A stretch of DNA of 60,000 nucleotides, taken from assembly GCF_032854445.1 (NCBI RefSeq), contig NC_088295.1, forward strand, positions 18,713,385-18,773,384, given 5' to 3'. The notes under the pieces are model-generated. The model was not told the DNA's origin and made no database searches. It saw only the letters and a list, made by a program, of their open reading frames with translations. A program made the translations under genes and the position numbers. Source of the stretch: Liolophura sinensis (Eukaryota; Mollusca; Polyplacophora; Chitonida; Chitonidae). Every line of letters starts with the position of its first letter. Position 1 is the first letter of the stretch. Of this stretch, positions 44,950 through 56,376 are shown in pieces.

Positions 44950-45589
44950 AAAATTCCCGCCGTATTTGATGACCTTCTTCTCCTCCAGTCCGGTTATTTA
45001 GACGGATTTCGGGGTCACCTGTTCATCAGTCAACCAATCGGGGTCGCGGGTCCTGGTAAGAAGCCAGCGTTCGTCAACGCGAACTAATTAGAGCTTTTGT
45101 TCTCCGAGTACCTCAGAAGGTGGTTTGCCCACACTCTCCTCTGTGACTGAGACGTCTTGAAGGGAACGTGGCAGGTTCTGACTGCTTCCCCCCAGCTGAA
45201 ATCTTTTTCCGGGTATAAAGGCCGCCCTCAAACTGGAAGGCGTAGACTTTAGCTTCCTGACCCTGGAGCCCAAAGTCCTAAACGTCAGTCAAGTCGGACA
45301 ATGCTAAACATAGAGAACGAGGGCCGGCAGCTTCCACCATTGCAATGAGGTTATGGCATGTGGGTTGGAGAAAGACGCTGTCTTGCCAATACTGATCCCT
45401 TCCCCCATTACTGGAACAGACCGAAGGATTGTACTAGGGCGACCACTAGCCGAGGATATCAGCACATTCTCTGAACAGCTCACTTCAGCCAAATGAGAGA
45501 CCAGAGAAGATTGGAGCAAGTTCTTGCAGCAGAATGAAGGTAGTGTTCACTACGATCGAGCACTAAATGACCTGTGGCTACGTTTATTC

Positions 45590-45889
45590 TCAGTGAGGCA
45601 CCCCGCGGGCGAAATACTTCCTTGTTAAGTGTGCAGTGACCTTTCGGCACTTCAGTGCGGGGTATAACGTGATCTCAAGAAGGGCAACTTTTAGACGGCG
45701 ATCACGGTTGTCTAGCTTGTGCGACAGCTGGACTGCGCTGCCGTTTTGAACGTCAGAGAAAGTGTTTAGTTTATACAACTTTGTGGCACAATAAACAGAA
45801 AGGCCCTCGGCTTCAACAGAGGGGCTACTTAGAAGGCCGACTCGGCACATAGCATCCAAACCCACGCCGATCCTCACACGTCCTGACAT
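45590..45889 (-). pseudogene. Viral-type protein fragment, uncharacterised
   Basis: Begins MSGRVRIGVGLDAMCRVG and contains VQLSHKLDNRDRRLKVALLE, an alternation suggesting beta structure. Its start is back to back with the plus-strand gene at 45894, giving a divergent pair with almost no spacer. The frame ends at a stop at 45590. Possibly a minor structural protein; function unknown. Confidence 0.4.
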
Positions 45890-45893
45890 CTAC

Positions 45894-47047
45894 GTGAGCC
45901 AGGGCACGGCCTTCCTGCCCCAATTCGCAGATGTGTTCCAGAAGTACCGCTTAAAGAAAGTAACCAGCAATTCGATTGTTCAGGCCTGGAATACCAACCC
46001 AATGCAGTTTTGGCAGAATCAGCTGAACTTTGCGGCCTGGTGCGCAACTACAGGGTGTGGTGTGTCCGCCCAAAATCATCTTCTCGCCCCCGACCCCCGA
46101 ATGAAGGCCTTGTTCTCATTCCACATTTACTACCAGGTCCGGCGGATCTTGGAAGAGAAAAAAGCCCCCCTACCCGCCGACAGAGCTTGGGACGCGTTCA
46201 ACAACCCGTTTGACAGGAGCGCCTATGAAAAATTGTGCGGCAAGTTCTGCATCTCTCCATATACGGGCTGGAGGCGAGGTGGCGTAAATCACGGTCTCGG
46301 GGTAGCTTATCATTAATGGACCAACGAAGGATACAACCCTATTGGCGACGGAACCTTCGATCCGAGCAGGATGTTGTTCCCTAGAAAATACGACGTTCTG
46401 CACGTAGACTACATAGAACAGGACGGTGTGGACGCCTGGCATCGTTCATTCCCAACACATCTTTGGGGTTCACTCAACCGGGCGTAGAACGCCTAAACGA
46501 TTCCATCCAGACATAGGTGTGGGCGATATTAGGAGCCCAAGGGCAAACAAGGACGCGAATTATTGGGACAGGGACGCCGTTCGACGCACAGAAGCAGTTT
46601 CTTGTCAACATGGAAGATGCCATTTCCTCCCTGATCGACCTACCGTCCGCTGTCAAACGCTACTAGAACGTGCTACACTACGCCGGTAGTGCCGTAGACT
46701 TTGTGTTCGGCATAGCCCTATATCTGGCACCCAGACACATGCTTCCACGGGTCGGTCAGATAGCCAACTACAACAACAAAATCGTCGTGGCCACGGCCGG
46801 TCAGAAGCTAGGCGCCAATGAGGGTGTGAACGTCGACGTGCCACCTACTTTGCAGTCCATGGGAGCGGAGAACGTGGGATTGCAAAGCCAAAAAATGATG
46901 ACTCCTGTCCACCGTGGCCACGACAGAAACCGTGCCCACGGCACAAACACAACGGACAACCTATTCCCGTTAGCGCTGTACAACCACGATGCGGAGAAGA
47001 CAGCTCTCGTGGTAGTCGCTTTACTTCTGTTGTGGTCCCTACATTAG
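45894..47047 (+). pseudogene. Conserved virus-like protein with C-terminal membrane anchor
   Basis: The first open section (45894-46316) reads FADVFQKYRLKKVTSNSIVQ, then AWNTNPMQFWQNQLNFAAWC. A stop follows, then coding-like pieces with stops and shifts (HVDYIEQDGVDAWH near 46400), then 46670-47047 with FVFGIALYLAPRHMLPRVG and EGVNVDVPP, and a final hydrophobic anchor ALVVVALLLLWSLH. The intact protein would be roughly 380 residues. I recognise this as a recurring uncharacterised protein of such elements, but cannot give it a role. Confidence 0.45.
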
Positions 47048-47053
47048 CCATCC

Positions 47054-47551
47054 TCATACGGCCACGAGCAACAAGCCGCCTACAACAATGACCAGAGACC
47101 AAAAATTCTCGGCCAGCCAAAAAACTGTTTTCCCCAGAAGGTTCAGCAGCCATGCCAGAACACTGCCTGATGCCAGGCAGCACTGCAGACGTTTTCCCGG
47201 CCAGCTTGCAATGACGCGCCCGACAGGAGATGCTTTTTCGCCCACTCTTTGTATACCGCTGTCTGCTGACGATGTCCAGGTTTGGATATGCCACGGTGCG
47301 CAGACGACCGCTTTTCTGATCGACCTCAAATTTTGTGTAATCCCGTCCACAAGCAGGTGTAAGCCCCCCTCCGCCAATGCGTTATAATAATCATCCACGG
47401 CTGACCGTTTGAGTCAGCTCTCTTTGAATACTCAACCTATTTTGCGCAGTGCGGCTGTATCGACACCAGGTAGGGTATCTACTGTTTCAGGCAATGCATC
47501 ATTAGGATCAACGTCCTCATTCCAATTGTCGAAATCGTCAAAGTCGGCCAT
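47054..47551 (-). pseudogene. Small acidic-start membrane protein
   Basis: From Met at about 47551 the minus strand reads MADFDDFDNWNEDVDPNDAL, two in-frame stops follow, then the same frame stays open from 47398 and ends with a membrane segment (ENFWSLVIVVGGLLLVAV). An acidic N-terminus followed by one membrane span suggests a virion membrane or accessory protein. It converges on the preceding plus-strand gene with almost no gap. Confidence 0.4.
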
Positions 47552-47629
47552 TTTCTGTCTTAGACATAGGCCTCGAAGTCTAATATATCAACGAAGGCTT
47601 GCGGTGCATACTGTCGCAAGCCTTTAGCT

Positions 47630-48835
47630 GTGAAAGGTGTACAGTAGTCCGTGGTTGTCACAAATAACCCGAGCACTTTCGACCAGAACCAGCAACTCTT
47701 GGTCCGCTTCCCCAACCTCGGCCAACATGACGTCATTGTTCCCGATACCACGCGTCTGGCCTTCACGATCACGCCAACTTCGTCCAACCCGAACGTCACC
47801 TAGGGCGCACAATAGTCAAGAAGACCACGATCAAAGTCAGCGGAAATGAGATCATGTCCATCGACGACTCCTATGTGTTCCATTGCTACAGCGATCTGTG
47901 GCTGACCAGAAACGAACAGCAGAATGCGGCTTATCAAGGAATTGGTAGTGGAATCATGCTCAAACTTCGCGTTGACGCGGATGACGCGAAGGATGATGAT
48001 GGAGACAAAGCCATCGCTCGGGCATATTTCAACCGGTTCAACATTCGACTGGATTTCGAGCTCTTCGAGAGCCATATGCCCTTCTATCACAGTGCCTTGA
48101 GTACGAACTGACATTCAACGGTTACGGCCGGGTCCTGCAGACGACAGATGATGAAGCCGTCTTAAACCGTCTACAATATTAGTTTGGAACTCGATGTGGT
48201 CACCGAACCGGAGCTGGCTAGACACATCCGCAACCACTCTGCCGGGCACGTCTGCATACTGTATGATCGCTTTCTCCGACACCGGAAGTTGGTGAAAAAC
48301 AAGTCCAACGCGCTCTGGAACATAAACTTGAACGTGCCAACCAGATCGCTGAAGGGTGTCTTGATGCTGTTTGAGACTCCAGCAGCAGGAGCATGGTGAA
48401 ACAGGAAGTCTGAATACTTCTACAACCCAAAGATCACCTAAGTGGAGGTTAGGATAGAGGGTGTCCCCAATCAGACAGGCAGTGCGGGAATACCAGCAAT
48501 GGGAAGAGGCCCGGAAATTCTTCGCCAGCTCACCTATTAAGAAGCGGGACCCAGAGGTGACCAGGGTCGTAAAAGACTTCTAGCAAAGTTCTAGCAAATC
48601 TCTGGAAGAGCTCTTAAGATCAGAGTACGCTTTCTGGCTTTACTTGTGGACAACCGATGACGACCAGCTGCATGGCAGTGACAGTCGCGTGGAGAACGCC
48701 AGCAAAGAGATCAATATTCAGATCACAAAAAGAGGCCAACGTGGCGGCTGTATTGAACGTGTATCTGTATGTGATCAGCTTTTACGTTCAGCTTCACATC
48801 GAAAATGGCAGGTTCGTTAGCGCGCTGTATTGATT
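47630..48835 (+). pseudogene. Probable major capsid protein of double-jelly-roll type, broken
   Basis: Pieces in order on the plus strand: VRFPNLGQHDVIVPDTTRLA (from about 47690), a stop near 47800, the open section 47854-48111 (MSIDDSYVFHCYSDLW, later FELFESHMPFYHSAL), a break, the open section 48184-48399 (VTEPELARHIRN, then LWNINLNVPTRSLKGVLMLF), and degraded C-terminal pieces to about 48835. Evidence for a capsid role is its length (about 400 residues if whole), beta-rich appearance and position just before the packaging ATPase. A structure-based test would be needed; the call is inference. Confidence 0.45.
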
Positions 48836-49160
48836 ACACCAAGAACGTCCACAGCACAGTCATCTGTGGGCAGACGGGATGCGGTAAAACTGTCTTCATC
48901 TTCCATCTCCTAAAATGTCATTTAGAGCACATTGTGATCCTCTGCCCCACGCTTCAGTATCAGCGGTGACGATGCATGTGTTCTGGCACCGAGGTCTACT
49001 GTTTCAACCCGGGTGAGCGGCTTCATGACTACCTGAGGGCACTGTACAAGCCTTTCTTTGATGACTCTAGCGCCACGAAGGCGTTGTCTAGGAAAAAGGA
49101 CATGCTCAATTCCCAGGCTTTCTCACGCCGAAATGCGGACCAAAGCGTGTGAAAGCTTTT
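48805..49160 (+). pseudogene. Packaging-type P-loop ATPase, broken
   Basis: From ATG 48805 the frame reads CIDYTKNVHSTVICGQTGCG followed by KT, a clear Walker A motif at 48868-48891, then a hydrophobic strand HIVILCPT. A TGA at 48966-48968 interrupts; the same frame then reads EVYCFNPGERLHDYLRALY and DDSSATKALSRKKDML, then FSRRNADQS, consistent with the Walker B and downstream helix region of A32/FtsK-like genome-packaging ATPases. Its start overlaps the end of the capsid-like frame, as in compact viral genomes. Confidence 0.6.
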
Positions 49161-49285
49161 CCTATTTCTAAACAATAGACTGTGATGATCTGATCTATGA
49201 GCTACTTGCGGAACATGCCAAGGCGGACCAAGAGCGTTTTTCCACGGCCGGCCACGAGGGCTCTTCAAACGACACGCACGCCCAA

Positions 49286-49824
49286 ATGCCGATGCGTCTC
49301 CCGACTCTCTCGGGAGAGCAAAGGGATAGGCTAGCCGCACTTGCGTTACGTGGGCAGGCCAAGCGATATCTGGGAAAACAAGTAACGGCCGAGGAAATCA
49401 AAACCATGAGCGATGAGGACATCAAGAGGGTGTACTCCCGATATGAAGCTCGTCTTGGGGCTCAAGTGACGAAGACTTCGAGGGAGCCGCATTGCAGTTG
49501 TATTCATGGGCGGCCAGCATGTTTCTACCTATTTCAGCCGAGAATCGTCCCAAGCTCGTAGCAAAGACTATTATGGAGAAACAGCAGGAGGAGGAGAGGG
49601 TGACAGCGGGGAATAGTAGTCCTGTGCCGCCAAGTAGAAAATGTGCCAAACGTAGTCCTAAAAGAGTAGCTGCTGCAGGCAGAGAGGCCAAGGTGGAAAA
49701 GCGCATGGATGGACTTCACGAAGCTTTAGCTTCTTGGCTACTCAGCGGAACGGCCCATCATCTCCCCAAAGACGGAGCTGCGCACAAAGCTAGTGCCTTC
49801 ATGGACTACGAATTTGAACTTTGA
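49286..49824 (+). pseudogene. Uncharacterised element protein, frameshifted
   Basis: Frame 49286-49460 reads LSGEQRDRLAALALRGQAKR and SDEDIKRVYSRYEARLG. After a shift, frame 49492-49824 continues ALQLYSWAASMFLPISAENR, then a basic lysine-rich stretch (SRKCAKRSPKRVAAAGREAK). The two parts look like one protein of about 180 residues. The C-terminus runs into the right-hand flanking repeat. Function unknown. Confidence 0.35.
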
Positions 49825-50030
49825 TATGGAATTCATGCCTGAAATATCCACTGTCTGCCCGGCATCATTGAAAACTCATGACCGCTTCTCTCTTGTGTTT
49901 TACCGGCTTTATTTCCTATTTGTATAATTTCTTACATACCTTTGTCTTTGGCAGCTAGTGTTAAACGTTGTTTTGGAACGCCTTTACGGACTACAAATGG
50001 TATATGAATGTCGGGCATGACATTTTACGT
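49805..50030 (+). repeat. Dispersed repeat R, copy 3 (right arm of the virus-like block)
   Basis: Matches 4826-5090 in the same orientation and 44188-44420 in reverse. It continues past the arm as 'gttaaacgttgttttggaa' and 'tttacggactacaaatggta', and ends only about 8 bases before the first recognised exon of receptor C. Confidence 0.75.
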
Positions 50031-50037
50031 TTGCCAG

Positions 50038-53000
50038 ATGATAACCAGAACATCCGGGCTCTGGTCACCCTACTGAGATGTCCCCAGAGAAGGGCTGTGT
50101 CCGCCATAACAGAAACATTCCATATTCCCCATCTGTCTGTTGACCTTGACCCCTGCACACATGAGAAGTTCACCCTTCATCTGCCGAGTCCTCAAGAGAA
50201 CCTAGTTACAGCCCTGATCGACGTCATACACTCTACTGCATGGAAACGAATACATCTAGAGTTCAGCCGTGGATTTGATAAGGCAGTATTTCATTTAATG
50301 TCACTTTACAATTTATTTGGAAATATGCTGATATCAACAGCATTCTTGCCTCAGTACCCCAAAGTAATTGTCTTAATATGTATTTGTTATTGACATTGAT
50401 ATTTATTTTCATGTAAATCAGTAACACTTAACTCAGCAAGGATGGAAAATCAAAATGAACACGTCTAAAAACATTAAAAACCTTGGAGCTTATCAATAAA
50501 AACCAGCCTTTACAAACAAAAACGTTTGTTTTTTTTTCGCAAAACATAAAATAAAGACATTAAGAACTATTTAAATAAAGTTGATAAATTGGAAATAAAT
50601 GTCGATAAGTTAGTTATTGATTCATCACTCATCGATATCACTCTGTGAATGAGTGCCCATCCTCTAGGAATCAGTGTGCTTGATCGCCACTGACCAAGGG
50701 TTTTATCAAGCTCATTCTATAAGAACCAATCTGATTGATCGTCAAAGACCTTGGATTCTATCATGCCCATCCTCTAAGAATCAATGTACTTTCTCGTCAG
50801 AGACCGACGGTTCTATCATGTTTATTCTTTTAGAACCTATATGCTTGATTTCACAGACCTATTTTCACACGGAGTGCATCCTCAATAAACAAGTGTGCTT
50901 AAGTGTTTCAAATCTTTATAGAGGTTCCTCTCTAAACATCCAAGGGTTTGGTCAAAACATATCTGTTATTACACTTCCGTGGTCTTGTCTAATGAATAGA
51001 CCCTATCATTTGAAATAAGTTGAATTGCTAATGTGGATAAATCCCTGTGTTGACATTATTGAACTATTTATTTTATGATCGTGAGATCAAACGATTCGTA
51101 TCATGAAGGGTTGATTGCATGAAGGGAAACAATGGAACTGCAAAGAGAAATATAATCTGATCACCTGGCGAAGAGTTAAAGCTGTAGTCAGTTACGTGGT
51201 ACGTAAGAAAACCAGCACCTTACAGTACTATGGGAAGACCATACCTGTGCAGTGCCTTCTCACCCCCGGTACACAGCTCAGAATTCGCTGTTTATGTATT
51301 GTAGGTTCAAAATCAGTAGTTTTGACGCATGCATTCTGTCATAAAGCATTTAATTCTGACTAGCTTTGTAAATGTTCATACATACACCGCAGTGACATTG
51401 AGTCGGCCTTATTTTGATACGGCCCCTTGTTGGATTGGTTTGGTAAAGAAATGTTCATGTATCATTTTGTCATAATGTTCGAAGTTTTATCCAAACGTAC
51501 ATAAAATTCTAAAAGTTTTACGGCATGTCTAAAATGTCAGTGGCATTTCGTGCCACGTGTATATTTTGACTGGTCTCACATTTACCGCTGCATACACACT
51601 GGCAAATAAATTCGTGAAAGCTAGAAATCATACAAAGATTAAACCATTTGTATTATTTATTTTATTGCTCTATGACTGGCATCAACTAATATGAATATTT
51701 GTTAAGAATGGTTCTGTAGACCAATGTTGTGTACAGAGCCATCCATACTAACCTTACCGTATTTAGTGAATATACATGCTACTGTGTCTGCTGCTGGGAA
51801 CTAAGCCAGTGGATAATGTGGATTATTGCATAGTCTGACAAGGCGAAGAGTGTTCTTTATTGCCATTAGAATTTCAGAGCAAACATTCAGTTTAGATAGA
51901 CCGCAAATAATATGTTTAAGTAATTCTAGTCCTTGAATGCATTTCGGATATATAAATCGATAACACATCAGTCTTTTATTTGCATGCACCGTTGTGTACA
52001 TCATCTGATAAATATGACAGCTATACTGTTGAGGCAGAGCGTACGACATCTCTCACATAATATCTGTGTTCTTTTGTTCACGCACTGGGATTTAAGCGAA
52101 AACTTGTAGTTTGTATGTCACGTCATTACACAAGTGCACTACCCGCTCAAAAGACTTTTCCCTTATACTTTGGAAATATACGTCAGAACCCAGCGTGTCG
52201 AATACAGTGCCCATTGATAAGATTAATAAAATCAGCATTGTAGACATGTGGTTTTACATTAAGCATTTACAGGATAGGCTATTAAGAACACGATGCCTAA
52301 TCACCGAAATGTTTAGGAATAAGGATAACCATTTACCATTTGCTCCATTCCCAGGCAAATTGAAATGGACAGTTAACATCTTCGGTGCAATCTGCTGTTA
52401 ATTCAAAGTATGACAGACCTTTTATTGCAGGAGCAGGGTAAGCAGGGTAACATTTTCAAAATCGACGGATTTTCAGTTTGCGCATGCCCATTAGCGCACG
52501 ACTGCACCTGCACGTTAATCCTTGATATATCACGTCCGCCGGATTACTGGGAGAGTGTGTTTAGAATTTCACTGCGATCTGATACATACCATGGGAGATA
52601 TCAAACAACGTTTTTGAGGGAACTCACTTTTGTTGCACTGTATAGTTTCATGATTTCAGGAGGGCTTTAGTGACAGCAATATGTCCCAGGTCATCAAAAC
52701 TGTAGTGACGTATGATTTGACAGTCGGAAAAGCTAGACGCCTGTTTATCGAGAATGGAAATCAAATCAACACACTCTTTGTCAGTGTTAGACCAAGTGCC
52801 GTCCGCTTGCCCTCCGTCTGCTGTACGTCTGAACCCTTCACCACGGAAGGTATTTAGGTATACATAAACGGATATCCAAGATACATAGACACAATTCAGC
52901 AGCAGAAGTTTATTAATCGCTGAAAACAGCTTTACACTGGGGTTAGGAATTCCCTCGCTTTTGAAAACTTGAAGAAAAAGACAACACTAGAGGAAACGTA

Positions 53001-53794
53001 TTTACGCATTGATAAAGTATCACACATGCCGTTCAACGTACATTTCTTTTTATTTGTGTGATGTTGCATAAACAAGATCTCGCAGTTCAAACTAAGCAAA
53101 ATCGCGATCATTGCGAAAAATCAAAATCCCAGCTAGGTTATCATTTTTAACCAATTTATTGTGAGTCTTGGGTTTTTATGTGGGATAGGAAATTGTCTCT
53201 ATTCACCCCTTTTCCGACAGGGGATATTGACTTTGATTCGTGCACTTACGGTGCTCTAAAAATTTATATGTACTTCACATTCCAGATATCACATACATGT
53301 ATGCATGTTTTTTCAGCTATCAATGAAAACTATTCACTGATTTCAACTTGAACCTAAATGTATATATCATCTTAAGAATTTAACGGCAGCTATGTTAATG
53401 AAAAATAATTTAGAGTTTCAAGTTTTGAACTGTTTTTTTGTTTTGTGTTTTCAGACAGTGTTTTGTGATCTGATCTTACATGGAGACACTTCTCTCTCAA
53501 TAAACGTCTCAGTTATTTTCGGTACTTGCCTACGATGATGTTGTAGGGTAATATATTGCTTGGAAACATACTCATGAATATAGAATATTACAAGCACAGT
53601 TCATATATTCAATATGTACCTTGCACGTGTCTATTGCTTAAAATATTCGTCAGTTTTTACAGTGTGAACTTGCTGAGGCTGTACTAATGGTTACAAAGGC
53701 GCTGACCAATCTTTCTAATGTGACCAAGGGAGACACATGCTGGGCAAGATGGACATTTTCTGGAGGCTCGGACATTTTGAACAAATTAAAAACG
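50038..53794 (+). pseudogene. Receptor C, amino-terminal-domain exons
   Basis: 50038-50270 reads NIRALVTLLRCPQRRAVSAI, then HIPHLSVDLDP, close to receptor B exon 3. About 50921-51017 reads NIQGFGQNISVITLP, a likely match to QSVGQSLIVQLSL of receptor B exon 4. 52660-52849 reads VIKTVVTYDLTVGKARRLF. 53663-53794 reads CELAEAVLMVTKALTNLSN, then TCWARWTFSGG, matching exon 6. The donor of the first piece and the joins between them are not phase-consistent. Confidence 0.65.
50662..50895. repeat. Degenerate minisatellite, 53-57-base units
   Basis: 'tctaggaatcagtgtgcttg', 'tctataagaaccaatctgat', 'tctaagaatcaatgtac' and 'ttttagaacctatatgct' start at about 50662, 50716, 50773 and 50826, each followed by a 'ga-c-a-ttctatca' block. 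Unit identity is moderate. It is in the intron after the first receptor C exon. Confidence 0.7.
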
Positions 53795-54419
53795 GTGAGT
53801 TGTTGTCTCGAATGAAAATCTGACCAACTGGTAATTTGTATTCATCCAGTGTCACTGTTCAAGATAATCTCGCTATTTGTCATGGTAAATAAATGAATGC
53901 AATTTCGGTGATAATATAATTGGTTGGGAACGTGACCATCTTTGGGCGTCTATTTTTTTTTCATTGGCGACTTCAGGCCAAACATTTCATTTATTTACCT
54001 GTTTGCTTAACTCCACACTCACTTTCACTTTCACGATGGTGACCAGTTTAATGGGTAGATTAAACCAGAACTCTTGAGGAAAATCCCCGACCTTTTGGCA
54101 AGTTACTGGCGACTTTTCCTACATGTGACGCACAGATATGTCCACCATACTGGTGGACTGCGTAAACGGAAACAGAAGCGTTGCAGACATTTCATTGTCA
54201 CCCATGCTCCACAAGCATTGAAAGCGGGAAATATACAAAATTCCCTAACCAAGATTTGGTCTGAACCCGCTCCCAAAATATTATTATAGTAATAGTGAGG
54301 AAGGTAATGTTTCTTTCTGAAAACGTTTAGCTTATTTTTAATACACTGTTACTATCTCTGTTCTGAAATGCTGTATCGAAATATCAGTGGCCTAACTCTT
54401 TCATTATACCACAGGCCCT

Positions 54420-54650
54420 TTATCAATGAGGTTGAGTGTTCGAGTCTAGCACCTGCTGGTCCGATGTTAAGCCTGAAGGTTCGTCATGTATTTAAGTATA
54501 CCATACCTTATTTTTGATCCAGTACTTATTAACAAATGTCCAAATACGCTGTTTGCGGATGGTCGTGGGCTTCCCTTGGACTCATCCCACCATTATGCTG
54601 GCCGCCCACGTATAAGTGAAATAGCTTTGAGAACGACTTAAACAAAGCAA
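54420..54650 (+). repeat. SINE, diverged copy
   Basis: Head with a B-box-like 'gtgttcgagtctagc', then 'atcccaccattatgctggcc', 'cgtataagtgaaata' and 'gagaacgacttaaac'. Same family and orientation as 36090-36297, but more diverged. Confidence 0.6.
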
Positions 54651-54899
54651 TACAGTAAAGAAATCTATCCATAGGTTACAAAGTTGTGAACTCAGACGTC
54701 TTTATACAAGCAACAGATACGCAATCCAGAACAAGGAAAAGTAAAAATAAGACATCAAGTGGGACATTATACTTCGTGATTTGATAAAGCATACATATAC
54801 GGCGTGCACAAAAAAAATTTTATTGTAGTGAAATTGGTATTGTACTGAAATTCTCAGATCATGGGTCAGTCGGATGTGCTGTGTCCAAGGAACAAAATG

Positions 54900-56114
54900 G
54901 TGCAGTACGATCTGTTTGCTTTCTCTGCTGGTCCCGTCTGACAGTTCATTCATGATGGAGAGTGGAATCCGAGGAAGAGTCTCTCCTAGGTACTTCCTTT
55001 TAACAGTAAATTCTCCAATTTCAGTGGAGTCACTTTGTGAGTAGCAATAGTTGGGGTAAGTCTCCCTAAGATAGGGATGTGCCTTGCATTTACATATATC
55101 TGCCTGCTTGTTAAGAAATGTTACTCCTCTTGTAACAGTCTCTAGTTATCTGCTGCGAAGTTGTATTTAATCCTAACCTGTAAATAACAGTGTATTTACT
55201 CTTCTTAATCAAATCGTGGCTCAAATACACGTAATTTGTATTTGACATATATCATACTGGTCTGGCATTTGGTTCGAATTCTTTCTTCATAATCTTGATT
55301 TTCTTTCCAACACCACTGGAATAAAGGGACTTTTGTGGAAATAACTGGTTTGTAGTTTATAACAGTTGATATGTTATAACTAGACCCAGATACACATTGT
55401 TTTGATCTCGTGTCTACGCCATTAGATAGGTGGCCTATTTGTGAGACCAACTATATTGGCAAACAAGACCTCCACCTATGAAGGTGCCAAGATCGATATG
55501 TTTGATAAACTTGCCAAACGCCTTAACTTTAAGTAAGTATGCCCGAGGTAAAAAAGTGAGCCGAGATATAGTGAGTTCGCGGGAAAGTGGCGCAGTTGTG
55601 GGTGTACAGGTTTTACCTGTCCCAGAGTAAGGTTTTATGTTAAGTTCTCACTAAATCTTCACAAAACTTAAATGGGTTGATGTACATGCCTTGAAGAATA
55701 AGAATTCTTAATTTTCAACTCTATTTGAGTTTCTTCAGAATTATAATGTTATAGTCACCTATGGATCAACTAGTCCCGCAGTTTTCATTACATTTTCTGG
55801 AATCTTAATGTTAATTCTGAGATGATAGATTTTTTATTTCCAGAATAACCAAGTCTACTGTACTGTGCTTGTGACCACCTGAAGATGTGGATATGCTTTT
55901 TCGGTGTCTCTGTGAATTATTGTACAGGTAATCGCCATTTGAAAAATAGGTTTTAAAATTCCGATGGCTGTTAAATAGTTATCAAAGGGTCACATTTCAG
56001 TCTAAATGATATGATGAATTCAATTCAGTTGTATATTCTCGGACATATCAAATGCTTGGAGTACAGATGGCGAACGGGTCATGGACTGGTGTGATTGGAA
56101 TGGTAGTGAGGCGG
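54900..56114 (+). pseudogene. Receptor C, S1 exons with stops
   Basis: About 54900-55058 reads YDLFAFSAGPV, stop, QFIHDGEWNPRKSLS, stop, VLPFNSKFSNFSGVTL, stop, VAIVG before gtaagt; it lines up with receptor A exon 8033-8251. 55440-55532 reads PTILANKTSTYEGAKIDMFD. 56029-56114 holds NAWSTDGE in one frame and MANGSWTGVIGMVVRR in another, so a few codons have been lost. Confidence 0.7.
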
Positions 56115-56376
56115 GTGATCAACAATGGCTACATTAAATGACAGAAAGTCAATCTGCTATCAAACTGTATAAGTACTGATATAAACGATAGTTATGCTTT
56201 TGTCAGATAATTATACTATATGTATTATTATATTTCATTCGATATATACTTCTTTGTCTTTAAGCTAGGAGATTTCTCAGTTGTCGAGACAGAGTTAAAC
56301 GCCAACTGAATAAATACTTGAATTAAACATTGTACATTGTGTATAGTATTTGTGGTAAACATTTTTATCTTGACAG

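Larger units (their letters stand above)
44188..49960. mobile_element. Decayed integrated virus-like element (Polinton-like type)
   Basis: A 5.8-kb block bounded by inverted repeats (44188-44420 against 49805-49960) and visibly richer in G+C than its surroundings. It contains at least seven closely packed reading frames on both strands, several with hydrophobic segments, plus a packaging-type ATPase. The protein set and packing fit DNA viruses with double-jelly-roll capsids that integrate in animal genomes, or the transposons derived from them. No DNA polymerase B, retroviral-type integrase or protease was recognised, so it is either incomplete or a type that lacks them. Every frame carries stops or shifts. 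It directly precedes receptor C. Confidence 0.6.

Noticed and set aside
51115-51363. 82-residue frame in receptor C region
   Set aside because: No match to any receptor exon and no flanking splice phase agreement.
52410-52670. 86-residue frame ahead of a receptor C exon
   Set aside because: It only overlaps the real exon start at 52660 in another frame; the rest is intron.
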